NCBI GenBank assembly: GCA_034440575.1
Contig: JAOTOL010001369.1
Span: 707,542 to 771,541, forward strand
Reading direction: 5' to 3'
DNA length: 64,000 nt
Source of the DNA: Imbricaverruca yamaguchii
Lineage: Eukaryota; Arthropoda; Thecostraca; Neoverrucidae
Shown: positions 1-11,116 of the stretch, piece by piece
Layout of the letters: each line of letters opens with the position of its first letter
Position numbering within the stretch: the first letter of the stretch is position 1
Translations under genes and position numbers: made by a program
Notes under the pieces: model-generated
Told to the model about the DNA's origin: nothing
The model's database searches: none
Seen by the model: only the letters and a program-made list of their open reading frames with translations

Positions 1-20
1 CTCACCCCCGTCTGCTCCAG

Positions 21-103
21 ATCTGCCTCAACCCAGACGCGCGCCACACAGCCTGGGCGTCGTTCGACGGCATGCACCACCAGGAGCTGCGGAGGGGCGA
101 TAG
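21..103 (+). CDS. NADK: NAD kinase, penultimate coding exon (partial gene)
   Basis: NAD kinase phosphorylates NAD to NADP using ATP. The exon follows an acceptor (polypyrimidine then CAG, ending at base 20) and stops at a GTGTGT donor at 104. It reads ICLNPDARHTAWASFDGMHH, then QELRRGD, and ends with two bases (AG) of a split serine codon. The TAW-SFDG and R-GDS blocks match the C-terminal beta-rich domain of animal cytosolic NAD kinases as I recall it (TAWVSFDGR, HGDSI). Joining to the exon at 2485 restores RGDSLRVTTSIYPVPSIC in frame. The catalytic GGDG region lies upstream, outside the window. The family assignment is strong; whether this is the only NADK paralogue in the genome cannot be told. 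Confidence 0.92.
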
Positions 104-2484
104 GTGTGTGCGCTGGCGGGGCAGCTGGTGGCTGGCAGCTGGCAGCTGGCGGCTCTGTCGATGACGAGCGGGCCGCTGCTGACACAACCCTTGCCATACG
201 TGCTGCGCCTGGAGAAATCAACCCGGTGGCTTGGCCTCAGCATACATTCGCTTCTTTAGCTACTGGGATATAAAATAACTGCCCACCACCGACCATGCGC
301 TGACACGCAAACCAAAACATTGTAGTTCACATATGCAGGAATAAATGATGGCCCAGCTTAACACCACTTCGCACTTCGACAGTTTCTGGCGAATGTTTTG
401 GTAGGCAACGCCGATAGTTAATGTCCACCTGTCTCCCTACCATTGTGACCTAGTTGATGGCATGCAATGCAGGGAACTGCACGGTTCTAACTGAGCCAGG
501 TAAATAGCTCAAAATAGAGCTACATTGCCAACTCGCAAGTCACACATTGTTGCTATGCAATTCTACGACTCGATACTAGCGCGGGTTTCTGTTTTCATCT
601 TGCGAAAGCTGCACACAATCTGCAAATAGGTATGTCATCTTAAGATCGTGAGCATTATCGTAAACGAACGTTCCGTAAACATACTATTACCATAATGGTC
701 GTTCCATGAAAATAGTCGACTTAGACGTAACCCCTCACTCAAAGTTATCCATGCACCGAGACCATTGCAGCAGGGACATGCACGAATTTGCATTTTATTT
801 GCACTGCGCTTTGCATTAGTCCTGCGTCATCTTGATTGAAGCACCATTGCGAAGTTAGTTGGAATATTCGCAACATCATTGGGTGATGAGGACTTCCCGA
901 TTTACGAACGCATGCAATATGTCTCGAATTTCTCTGTAATATGCGTAGATGCTCATTGATTCAATGGACGCTCATTGATTCAATTCGTTTCGGCCCGACA
1001 CCAATGCTATTCGCTTGGACTCTATGATGGGCGTTCTAGTCGGTCATGTTATCCCCTTCTCTGGGCTCTGGTAGTAAGCGCGTCAATGCATGATCTCCGG
1101 CGCTTCCGTCTGCTTACTGCATCTTTTAACCGTGCTATTGCTGGTGCATAATAGTCGTCGTTCCCTGTGTTATGTGCATGGGCATGTCTGCGTTGTTTTC
1201 CTCGTCGCAATTTTTTTACACTAATTGGTGAGTGGTTGCTGGGTTAGCATGATGGTATGGGTTGGTCTCGGCTGTTGGTCACTGATTGTCGTTTGTTGGT
1301 TATTTGTATATGGGAAGTTGTCAGTTGATCAAGGCGTCAGCAAACTATCAATCCATGTCATCTGGCGTGTGCCGACGCCATGAACATATACCGTCATCTC
1401 CATGCAACATTGTGGATAGTCCATTCAAGATATCTTGTTCTGATCCTGTCCGTATTTGAGCTTATGTGGCCTCATTGCATTGCTCCGCATTTCGAGCCTA
1501 ACTAGAAGCCGGACCTGCAGTTAGCTCTTCTCCGCTTATGTCAGTGCCCATGTGCCAAGGTGAAACACTTACTTCACAACTTAATTATGATCGTGGCTGG
1601 CAGGCTTTAGCTTGACTTCAGCCTAGAGTCAGATGGCATATGTTTTTAACATTTCCGAGTATATGCCTTGTTGTGCAGGCCCATGCAGCAGTGGCTCCAA
1701 ATTTCGTCGAGGCAGAAAGCACAGGTTAGAATGGTAGGCCTAGCGTAGGATAGGGAGTGTAGGATTATAACTTGGGAAGGAGGGCAGCGGCTTTACGTAC
1801 GGTGGGAGGAAAGGCTCTAACCTACGGTTGAAGGGTAGAACTTTAACCCGGGGAAGGAGAGTATGGAGGAACACGACATATGGCAGCAGGATAGGGACCT
1901 AGCGTATGATTGGATGACAGCGTCCTAGCCCGAAACCAGACGGTAATGACCTAGCATAGGGTAGGGCGTTATGAATCTCACCTACCGTAAGGAGGCAGTA
2001 CCTATCCTAGTGTAGGAAGAATAGGATCTAGTCTAGTGTGGGAGGGCAGGATGGTATAGCATAGGATGGTTGGGGTTGCTCCAAGAGGATAAGGATGGTA
2101 AGGCTTAGCCTAAGGTAAAAAGAGTAGGGCTGAGCCTAGGTAGAGAGAATAGGTGATGAGGTAATACGAATAGGACTCGTCTATGTTATACAAACTATGG
2201 TGTGGTATAACAGGCTAAAGTAGGAGGCCTGCGACTGCGCTATTCTGTAAGTGCATCGGCCCACACCGAGGTAGGAGATCATTCTGACAGACGCAATGAT
2301 TTTGGTGACCATTGTCGTGTCGAATGTCGACCAACTGAGAGAACACAGCTAGCAACTTCATCGTTTTGTTTGTTCGTTTGTTGCATTCGAAATATCTCTT
2401 GGTAGTTGAAAGCCACCAGATCGGCTGACCCCAGCAGTGTGACCTGACCCCAACTGACCTGACACGTGCCGCGTGACCCGACAG
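104..2484 (+). other. Last intron of NADK
   Basis: It starts with GT at 104-105 and ends with CAG at 2482-2484. Just inside the donor there are short repeats of GGCAGCTGG (about 113-150). The final 60 bases before the acceptor are a loose repeat of TGACCTGAC-like words. Between about 300 and 1700 I see ordinary AT-richer DNA with no exon-like GC-rich stretch. A degenerate purine-rich repeat occupies 1735-2215. Confidence 0.85.
1735..2215. repeat. Degenerate TAGGATAGG-type repeat in the NADK intron
   Basis: Irregular copies of words such as CTAGCGTAGGATAGGG and GGGAGGGCAG recur for about 480 bases. Copies are too diverged for a fixed period. No coding signal. Confidence 0.6.
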
Positions 2485-2638
2485 CCTGCGCGTGACCACC
2501 TCCATCTACCCGGTGCCGTCCATCTGCGCCTCCGACCAGATCACCGACTGGTTCGACTCGCTGGACGAGTGCCTGCGCTGGAACGACCGCAAGAAGCAGC
2601 GCCAGCTGGAGTCCGTCGACGGCGTCTACCTGACCTGA
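2485..2638 (+). CDS. NADK: NAD kinase, terminal coding exon
   Basis: The exon follows the acceptor CCCGACAG and supplies the third base of the serine codon split from the exon at 21-103. It then reads LRVTTSIYPVPSICASDQ, ITDWFDSLDECLRWNDRKKQ and a short tail ending DGVYLT, with a TGA stop at 2636-2638. ITTS-YP-PSIC, DW-ESL--CL-WN-RKKQ is the characteristic C-terminus of animal NAD kinases as I remember it, so substitutions are conservative (I to V, E to D). GC-rich third positions fit a real exon. The two exons together give the last 78 residues of the enzyme. I see no convincing AATAAA signal within the next several hundred bases, so the 3' UTR end is undefined. Confidence 0.93.
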
Positions 2639-3159
2639 ACCGAGCGTGACCGGGCGATCGCCGAGGGCTGCGACCTGGCGTGGGAGCTGATGTTGCGGCG
2701 ACGACTGCTCTCCGGCTGATGTGAAGCTGCGGAGAGATAGGGTGTGGCGTGGGAGATGAGAAGGCTAGGACCTGGCGTGGGAGTTGATGCTCCAGTGGCG
2801 ACCGCCCTACGTCTGGTGTGCAGTCGGCGAGGGCGGCGTGGGACTTCATCAGGATGTAGGCCGTGAAACCTGATGCTTCTGCAATTTCTGCCCCCGTCCG
2901 ACGGGATGGTAAGCGGCAGCTGGGATCTGCAGGGGGCTCGACTCTCACACAACACCCACTCTCCGTCCAGCAGCGCGCCCGCTGAATCTGGGCGATGTTC
3001 CGACAGCCTTTCTCTCCGCCCAGCGATGCGGCGGAGAAGAGCCGGCGCTCTCGTCACCGAGAGCTGACGACTTATGTCCTCCGTCCGATCCTGCAGCAAA
3101 GTGGGGTTCGAATTTCACTTTGGTAGTCCGCGAGACGAACGAAGAGCGCTCGGGTGGCG

Positions 3160-3480
3160 ACAGCTGGGAGCGGGGTACTGCAACAGAGCCGGGCTGGGGC
3201 ACTGGAAGAGAGTTGAAGTTCAGTACTGGGAGAGAGATGGTGGTGGGATACTGGGAGCGAGCTGAGGTTAAGTATTGTGGGAGAGGTAGTAAGGGTAGGT
3301 AGGCTACTGAGGAGACTGAGGCCGAATGCTGTACTGAGAGAGCTCGGGGATGGAGTACCGTAACAAAATGAAGGAGGGACACTGGAAGACAGTTGAGGTG
3401 AAGCACTGGGAAAGAGCTGACAGCTGTGTGAGACGTGGTAGTCGCGAGATGGAGCTGAGTAGGTGGCGTGCAGCAGCTCT
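3160..3480. repeat. Degenerate CTGGGAGAGAG minisatellite
   Basis: Imperfect copies of a roughly 35-45 base unit with ACTGGGAGAGAG and GTTGAGGTTAAGTACTG. It lies in the space between the NADK stop and the convergent minus-strand gene, possibly in the NADK 3' UTR. No coding signal. Confidence 0.6.
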
Positions 3481-4081
3481 AAGGAGGGAGGCGTCCTGTA
3501 GTGCCAATGTTAGTGGCGTTGAATACGTTCTTCAAAGTAGGCTAACGTCTGAGGTATGAGATGTCATATTCACCAGAGACCAGCACGCTTCTGTTGCAGT
3601 TGCTTGCTTGCCAGTCCCAAGCCATGATAATTCTCCCCTGCCCACTAGTGTCCTTAAGCCGTGAGAATTATCCCCCTCCCACTAGTGTCTTAAGCTACAT
3701 CGCAGGTTCTCGTTTACCAGCGGAACGCCAATGTCACGCCCGGCTGGAGGAGGGCCCTGATTGGCTGGCTATTGTACCGACCCGTTCACCGGTCACGTGC
3801 CTCATCGGTGGGCTGCACACGTGACCAACATATCAACGTATCAAATGCAGTCACACTGGCCGCAGCGGCGGTCACAATGTTGGCGGTGCCACAGAGAGTG
3901 TCTGCAGGAAGTCGAGGATGTGTGGTGATGTCTTCGGTGTGCGCCGTTTTACGCCGACCTTTTCTACCGTGCTCACAAATGTCCGTCCACTGGATCGTCG
4001 ACCGGGTTTCGATGATCGGCGACACACCAAGCTGGCCGTCGGCGACCACTTCTTGTGCGCTGTTGACCGTGTAACTGTGGG

Positions 4082-4307
4082 CTCAGACAATCAACCAGTG
4101 CAGTGGTTCAGGTGTGCTGATTTGGCCCTGATAAAGTCGCGAACTCAGACGACCGACCAGTGCAGTGGTTCAGTGTAATGATTTGGCCCTGATAAAGTCG
4201 CGAACTCAGACGACCGACCAGTGCAGTGGTTCAGGTGTACTGATTTGGCCCTGATAAAGTCGCGAACTCAGACGACCGACCAGTGCAGTGGTTCAGGTGT
4301 ACTGATT
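4082..4307. repeat. 62-bp tandem repeat, about 3.6 copies
   Basis: Copies of a unit containing ACCAGTGCAGTGGTTCAG and CCCTGATAAAGTCGCG recur at steps of 61-62 bases with few differences, which suggests recent amplification. Confidence 0.9.
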
Positions 4308-5428
4308 CGTGTCCTGAGTGGAGCCGCTAGTTAGTACAGCTGCGCCGACCGGAGCTGCATAGTCGTCGAATGCTTTCGTGCGATGTGCCTTACATGAATA
4401 TTTATCGCACAATGAGAGCGAGGTGTTTTGACGTACCGCTCGTAGTGGTGCTGAGGCGGCAAGGCTCAACTCGTGACTGCTCGTTACATAGTGGACTACG
4501 GGCTGCAAGGGCGTTCTGATCCGCAAATGTCCGACATTAATCATATCCCCTTAGATTGCGGATGTGGGACCAGCTTCATTGTTGCGACTTGTTCCAGGCC
4601 ACGTGAAGCTTCAGAGGGAATCTGATCACTGAGTCACTTATAATATCGATTGGGATATCATGTGTCATCATCATGATTGAAGGAATTTGACAAGTTAATG
4701 CTGGGCGATGATCCAGCAGCCAGAGGAACAGCCACATAACATATTCGCAATATCGATCACTCATACGCCTACTCAACGCCCATATGGACTGTATATCGAT
4801 CACTCCTACGTCCACTCAACGTCCACATTGCATGCTCGTACGACATACTATCGTATGAAACATATTTTTAGTATGTGTACAGCACGAGTTTTCTTCGAAT
4901 TGCTTGCCACCTTCGGTAAAGTAATAGGTCTAATAGACAATATTGTTAATGGCTTGGCAATTCTTACCTTGGTTTATCGATGATTCTCGCAAATATGCCA
5001 TCGAGTCTTGTAGTCTTAGTTACCTAGATTGTTATGGCATCTTTCAGGACCATCTCCTCCGCCATAATGAACTCGACGGCGCAGCTAACAATAAGATCTC
5101 CATGGTCAGGATTACAGTTCCCTCGTGAGCAAAAACGGGGGAAATGCAAGCAGCACTTGTGAGCAAACACTGTCCCGTATGAGCAAACACTGCGCGCCAT
5201 CTCACATTAAGAGCACATAATTTCATATCGTAATATTCGAAGCTCACCAGCCCAGCTACACCCCTTTTGTTTATTTTTCCCTTAGGCTAATTTCGGCTGC
5301 TTTGTATGAAGTATGAAACAACTGTTCATAGATACAAAATTGGGTTAGTTTAGTAGAAGTGCAGACAAACTGGGAACATACCGGTTGTGACTTTACAGCA
5401 GACATTATGTGGCGATACCGGCGGCCAC

Positions 5429-5850
5429 GCTACGGAAAACGTCACGTGACAAGACTGATGGTGACGTTACGGAAAACGTCACGTGATAAGACTGATGGTG
5501 ACGTTACGAAAAACGTCCCGTGACAAGACTGATGGTGACGTTACGGAAAACGTCACGTGACAAGACTGATGGTGACGTTACGAAAAACGTCACGTGACAA
5601 GACTGATGGTGACGTTACGAAAAACGTCACGTGACAAGACTGATGGTGACGTTACGAAAAACGTCACGTGACAAGACTGATGGTGACGTTACGAAAAACG
5701 TCACGTGACAAGACTGAAGGTGACGTTACGAAAAACGTCACGTGACAAGACTGATGGTGACGTTACGAAAAACGTCACGTGACAAGACTGATGGTGACGT
5801 TACGAAAAACGTCACGTGACAAGACTGATGGTGACGTTACGAAAAACGTC
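5429..5850. repeat. 37-bp tandem repeat carrying the GTCACGTGAC palindrome
   Basis: About eleven copies of a 37-base unit. Nine copies keep the perfect 10-base palindrome GTCACGTGAC; two are changed by one base (GTCACGTGAT, GTCCCGTGAC). Each unit also has GTGACGTTACG. The palindrome equals the E-box type site bound by MITF/TFE and USF bHLH-zip factors, known in mammals as the CLEAR motif. The array lies between the ends of two convergent genes, so a promoter role is not evident. Confidence 0.92.
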
Positions 5851-6299
5851 GCGCGGCGATATCGGTGGCAGCCTCCCGGTAGACGCAACAGATTAAAAGG
5901 GGACAAAGATTGAGACGAGATGCAGCTGCAGATGGAGGAAGCATAAACGGACGAAAATAAAACAACCGAAGGTCAGACAAAGCAGGGACAAGTCGGTGCT
6001 GGACAAAAACAGCAAGTCATCTGTCAGCACGCGCTGGCTTCCAGTCCGCCGCTCACTTACTCGCTGCGCCTGCTGGTCTCGCTGGTGTAGCTCTCACTTC
6101 CCAATCACAGCCGACAAACCAAAACGACCAAACGTGAATAATCTATTTTCCAGTTGTCTTACAAGGGCGACAAGAATCAATCGAGGTCAGCGATAATGCG
6201 GCTATATAACGGCTCAACAGGGCCACACCTGGCACAAAGGCGATCCAGGGCGGCTCTTGTGCCATGGAGACGTCTGTGGACCATCCAACGCTGACACAC

Positions 6300-6300
6300 G

Positions 6301-6338
<38 letters not shown>
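6300..6338. repeat. (CA)n microsatellite
   Basis: About 18 CA steps interrupted by one G near the start. Confidence 0.9.
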
Positions 6339-6339
<1 letters not shown>

Positions 6340-6675
6340 CAACTCAGCATATACACTCCCAACGGCCACTCACACGTCACTGGTATACTGGCAGCTGTAT
6401 CTATGACCAGAACAGAACCAGAACATCAACACATATCAAGTTGTGCGATAATACGGGCACGTAAGGACGCTGTAGGTTTGCGCCAAGTCAACGTTATCGG
6501 CATCATTTGGTTCAGTCTCTCACAGTCTGCTGCTGCATTATAGTGAACTGTACGTCATCTGGCATGGCACCACATATAATCGCCACGCATTGGTTGGTTT
6601 TCGAGCTGCACGTGAGTGCAGAGCACGGCACGCAAAGCATGGACCTCGCAGTCGTCTTCAGTGTGCGCGCTGTGA

Positions 6676-6853
6676 TCACTCTGGCGGTGAACTGGACACG
6701 CCACTGGTGTCAGACTCGATCGCTAGATGGCAGAGTCGTCTGTCCAGTTCCTCAATGTCGGCGTCGGTCTCCTCGATTCGTCGCGTCAGCTGATTGTGTC
6801 TGTGCTGCTCCTCGCGGAGGCTCTGGCCCAGCCGGAACAGCACCGTCTCCAGC
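6676..6853 (-). CDS. PH/coiled-coil gene, exon 6 (terminal)
   Basis: The acceptor CTTGACAG precedes base 6853. The first base G completes an arginine codon with the CG left by exon 5. The exon then reads LETVLFRLGQSLREEQHRHN, QLTRRIEETDADIEELDRRL and CHLAIESDTSGVSSSPPE, with TGA at 6678-6676. Leucines and other hydrophobics at heptad spacing (L, V, L, L, L, I, I, L, L) continue the coiled coil begun in exon 5. The last 15 residues are Ser/Pro-rich and look disordered. A tandem array abuts the acceptor about 10 bases upstream. No good polyadenylation signal is visible close downstream. Confidence 0.82.
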
Positions 6854-6863
6854 CTGTCAAGAT

Positions 6864-7310
6864 AGGGCGATGTGGCATCACAGTGGGTCGCTGCAATACG
6901 GTGCCTATAATACGGTGCCTATAGGGCGACGTGACATCACAGTGGGTCACTGCAATACGGTGCCTATAATACGGTGCCTATAGGGAGACGTGACATCACA
7001 GTGGATCACTGCAATACGGTGCCTATAACACGGTGTCTATATGGCAATGTACATCACAGTGGGCCACTGTAATACGGTGCCTATAATACGGTGCATATAG
7101 GGCGACGTGGCATCACAGTGGGTCACTGCAATACGGTGCCTATGGGGCAATGTGCATCACAGTGGGTGACTGCAATACGGTGCCTATAATACGGTGCCTA
7201 TAGGCGACGTGGCATCACAGTGAGTCACTGCAATGCGGTGCCTATGGGGCAGTGTGCTTCACAGTGGGTGACTGCAATACGGTGCCTATAGGGCGATGGT
7301 GTTGCCAGGT
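6864..7310. repeat. About 59-bp tandem repeat abutting the exon 6 acceptor
   Basis: Seven or so copies containing CATCACAGTGGGTCACTGC and a doubled AATACGGTGCCTAT. The array starts roughly ten bases from the acceptor of exon 6, so it supplies most of the upstream branch-point and pyrimidine-tract region. On the minus strand each unit offers AG dinucleotides (CCTATAG, TATTGCAG). Confidence 0.9.
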
Positions 7311-7327
7311 GGGACAACACGCGTCGT

Positions 7328-9266
7328 GTGAGTCCACGACAGCTACACGTCACCCGTCCCCCACGACAGCTACACGTCACCCGTCCCACACGACAGCTAC
7401 ACGTCACCCGTCACCCACAACTGCTACAAGTCACCCGTCCCTCACACTGCCACACGTCACCCGTCCCACACGACAGCTACACGTCACCCGTCACCCACGA
7501 CTGCTACACGTCACCCGTCACCCACGACTGCTACACGTCACCCGTCACCCACGACTGCTTCACGTCACCCGTCCCTCACGACAGCTACACGTCACCCGTC
7601 CCTCACGACAGCTACACGTCACCCGTCCCTCACGACAGCTACACGTCACCCGTCCCTCACGACAGCTACACGTCACCCGTCCCACACGACAGCTACACGT
7701 CATCCGTCCCTCACGACAGCTACACGTCACCCGTCTCACACGGCCACTACACGTCACCCGTCCCTCACGACAGCTACACGTCACCCGTCCCCCACGAAAG
7801 CTACACGTCACCCGTCACCCACGACAGCTACACGTCACCCGTCCCCCACGAAAGCTACACGTCACCCGTCCCCCACGACAGCTGCACTTCACCCGTCCCA
7901 CACAACAGCTACAAGTCACCCGTCCCAAACGACAGCTACACGGCACCCGTCCCCCACGACAGCTACACGTCACCCGTCCCCCACGACTGCTACACGTCAC
8001 CCGTCCCCCACGACAGCTACACGTCACCCGTCCCACACGACAGCTACACGTCACCCGTCCCCCACGACTGCTACACGTCACCCGTCCCCCACGACAGCTA
8101 CACGTCACCCGTCCCCCACGACAGCTACACGTCACCCGTCCCCCACGACAGCTACACGTCACCCGTCCCCCACGACAGCTACACGTCACCCGTCCCACAC
8201 GACAGCTACACGTCACCCGTCCCACACGACAGCTACACGTCACCCGTCCCACACGACAGCTACACGTCACCCGTCCCTCACGACAGCTACACGTCACCCG
8301 TCCCTCACGACAGCTACACGTCACCCGTCCCACACGACTGCTACACGTCGCCCGTCCCTCACGACAGCTACACGTCACCTGTCCCTCACGACTGCTACAC
8401 GTCACCCGTCCCACACGACAGCTACACGTCACCCGTCCCCCACGACAGCTACACGTCACCCGTCCCCCACGACAGCTACACGTCACCCGTCCCCCACGAG
8501 AGCTGCACTTCATCCGTCCCACACAACAGCTACAAGTCACCCGTCCCAAACGACAGCTACACGGCACCCGTCCCCAACGACAGCTACACGTCACCCGTCC
8601 CCACGACTGCTACACGTCACCCGTCCCACACGACTGCTACACGTCGCCCGTCCCTCACGACAGCTACACGTCACCTGTCCCACACGACTGCTACACGTCA
8701 CCCGTCCCACACGACAGCTACACGTCACCCGTCCCCCACGACTGCTACACGTCACCCGTCCCACACGACAGCTACACGTCACCCGTCCCCCACGACAGCT
8801 ACACGTCACCCGTCCCCCACGACAGCTACACGTCACCTGTCCCTCACGACTGCTACACGTCACCCGTCCCACACGACAGCTACACGTCACCCGTCCCCCA
8901 CGACAGCTACACGTCACCCGTCCCCCACGACTGCTACACGTCACCCGTCCCTCACGACAGCTACACGTCACCCGTCCCACACGACTGCTACACGTCACCC
9001 GTCCCACACGACAGCTACACGTCACCTGTCCCACACGACTGCTACACGTCACCCGTCCCTCACGACAGCTACACGTCACCCGTCCCACACGACTGCTACA
9101 CGTCACCCGTCCCCCATGACCGCTACACGTCACCTGTCCCACACGACTGCTACATGTCACCCGTCCCCACGACAGCTACACGTCACCCGTCCCACACGAC
9201 AGCTACACGTCACCCGTCCCACACGACAGCTACACGTCACCCGTCCCCCACGTACGCCACGACCAC
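7328..9266. repeat. 27-bp minisatellite, about 70 copies
   Basis: The unit is GCTACACGTCACCCGTCC followed by CCCACGACA, with a few recurrent variants (CCACAC, CCTCAC, GACTGC). Since 27 is a multiple of three, long open frames run through it: two plus-strand frames stay open for about 2 kb, and minus frames encode Cys-rich 9-residue repeats such as GRVTCSCRG. The uniform nucleotide unit, lack of codon bias and intronic position (intron 5 of the minus-strand gene) make these frames artefacts. Variant units are interleaved in blocks, which suggests higher-order duplication. Confidence 0.95.
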
Positions 9267-9427
9267 GGGACGTAGCTACTGCTAGTGTCCGCCGACGCTG
9301 CGTTCCCGGGAGCCCGACTGCAAGGGGCATCGACTGCCGCAGATCACCTGGCAACACGATGAGGACGTAACACACACCTTATAGCCTGGAGAACGGTGCC
9401 CAATGGCCGCATGGCACCGGCACGATT

Positions 9428-10126
9428 CTAGGACAAATGTGCGTGAGGACAAACGTACGCAAGGACAAATGTACGTAAGGGCAAATGTACGTAAGGACAA
9501 ATGTACGTAAGTAAATGTACGTAAGGACAAATGTACGTACGTAAATGTGCGGAAACAACTGTACGTGTGGCAAATGTACGTATGCGCAAATGTACGTATG
9601 CGCAAAAATACGTAAGCGCAAATGTACGTATTCGCAAAAGTGCGTATGGGCAAGTGTACGTATGCGCAAATGTACGTATGCGCAAATGTGCATATGCGCA
9701 GATGCAAGTATGCGCAAATGTACGTAAGTGCAAATGTACGTGTGGACAAAAGTACGTAAGTTCAAATGTACGTAAGCGACAAAGTACGTAAATGCAAATG
9801 TACGCAATGCCAAATGTACGTATGCGCAAATGCACGCATAACAATTGTACGTATGAGCCAATGTATGTACTTTTAGGCGTACGTGCCTTTGCGTTTAGAC
9901 ATATTTGGTTAGCTTCATATGCCATACGTACATTCGTTCTTACGTACATTTGGGCACACGTACAATTGTCATGCGTGCATTTGCGCATACGTACATTTGG
10001 CCTTACGTACCTTCGCGCTTACGTACATTTGCGCTTACGTACATTTGCGCAAACGTACTTCTGCGCATACGTACATTTGCGTACGTGCATCTGCCGTACG
10101 TAAATTTATTTTACGTACATTTGTCC
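9428..10126. repeat. Foldback-like inverted repeat built of 16-bp units
   Basis: The left arm (about 9431-9855) is a chain of AAGCGCAAATGTACGT-like units. The right arm (about 9925-10126) is the same unit reversed (ACGTACATTTGCGCTT). Near the centre, 9811-9853 and 9958-10000 are reverse complements over about 43 bases with one mismatch. The ends read GGACAAATG at the left and CATTTGTCC at the right, a terminal inverted repeat. No clear target-site duplication is seen. The RNA or single strand would fold into a hairpin of several hundred bases. Confidence 0.85.
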
Positions 10127-10734
10127 GTTTACCCACCGGTACAGGTGTTACCAGGCACACCAGGACGCCTCGGGGTCAGAGATATTTAAAGAAAGTTAGC
10201 ATCGTGGTTCATAGGGAGGACTCGCAAATCCCGAAGGCGTTGTTCACATTAAATAATTTGTAATCAACAACCTGGTTTTCACTAGTTCTCAAAATCTTGG
10301 GAAGCATTTAGAAGGTCACTTGTAGTGTTCTAGATGATTGACTGCGATGCGAATTCAGTGCAAATCAAAGTCATGTATGTTACCCATGTATAAGTGCACA
10401 CGCAAGGATAACTATGTTCTCAAGAGTTGAAGCCTTACTGGTGTCGTAGCCATTGTTGTGTTGTGTCTCCTCCACTTAACTTTGTGGTTAGTCGTTTGAG
10501 CTGAGCTGAATAATTTCTGCCATTCTTTACGACCGAGATATGTGGCGCGGTCTTCGTATGAGACCGCTATTATCAATGTCAGATGGTTATTGGCAACTGA
10601 GTAAGATGGTCCGGGCACAATTTCTGCATCCCAACCTCGACCATTGGAACCAAATGTGTATAAGTGCTATCCACCTCTGACGTGATCCCTTCATCCCGGC
10701 CCGCACGTACCATCCTGAATATTTCCTCTCTGTC

Positions 10735-10895
10735 GTATTCACTTCACTCTCCCTCACTCCATACTACTCATCCCTCGCCCGATTATCTTCACCCCTCCTC
10801 ACTCCCTACCCCATACTCCTCACCTCTCACCCTATACTCCTCACCACCCACCCCATACTCCTGAGTCCTCACACCATACTCCTAACCCCTCACCC
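10735..10895. repeat. CCTCACCCCATACTC-type degenerate repeat
   Basis: About ten imperfect copies of a 15-17 base C/T-rich unit in intron 5. Confidence 0.75.
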
Positions 10896-11116
10896 CTTAC
10901 TCCAAAAATTACTACAGTTTACAGAGTGTTTGTAGTCAAACAATCAATATCTAACCCCAGTTGATAGCCTGCCTTCGGCAATGTAAGACGTAATATGCAT
11001 CGAAATAGTCGTATATCCCAGCGTTTTATTCGCCATCACAATCATAATAAGCGAGAGTGAAGCCCAAGAGTCTACTCCCCGGCATACGATTAAAAAATTC
11101 ATCTGAGCAACCCGGT

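Noticed and set aside
3786..4090. Minus-strand frame KKWSPTASLVCRRSSKPGRR as a gene fragment
   Set aside because: No splice sites, family match or codon signal; possibly repeat-derived but unsupported.
7252..9370. Open frames of about 680 residues on the plus strand and Cys-rich frames on the minus strand
   Set aside because: They lie wholly in the 27-bp minisatellite; unit length divisible by three explains the open frames, and there are no splice or start signals.
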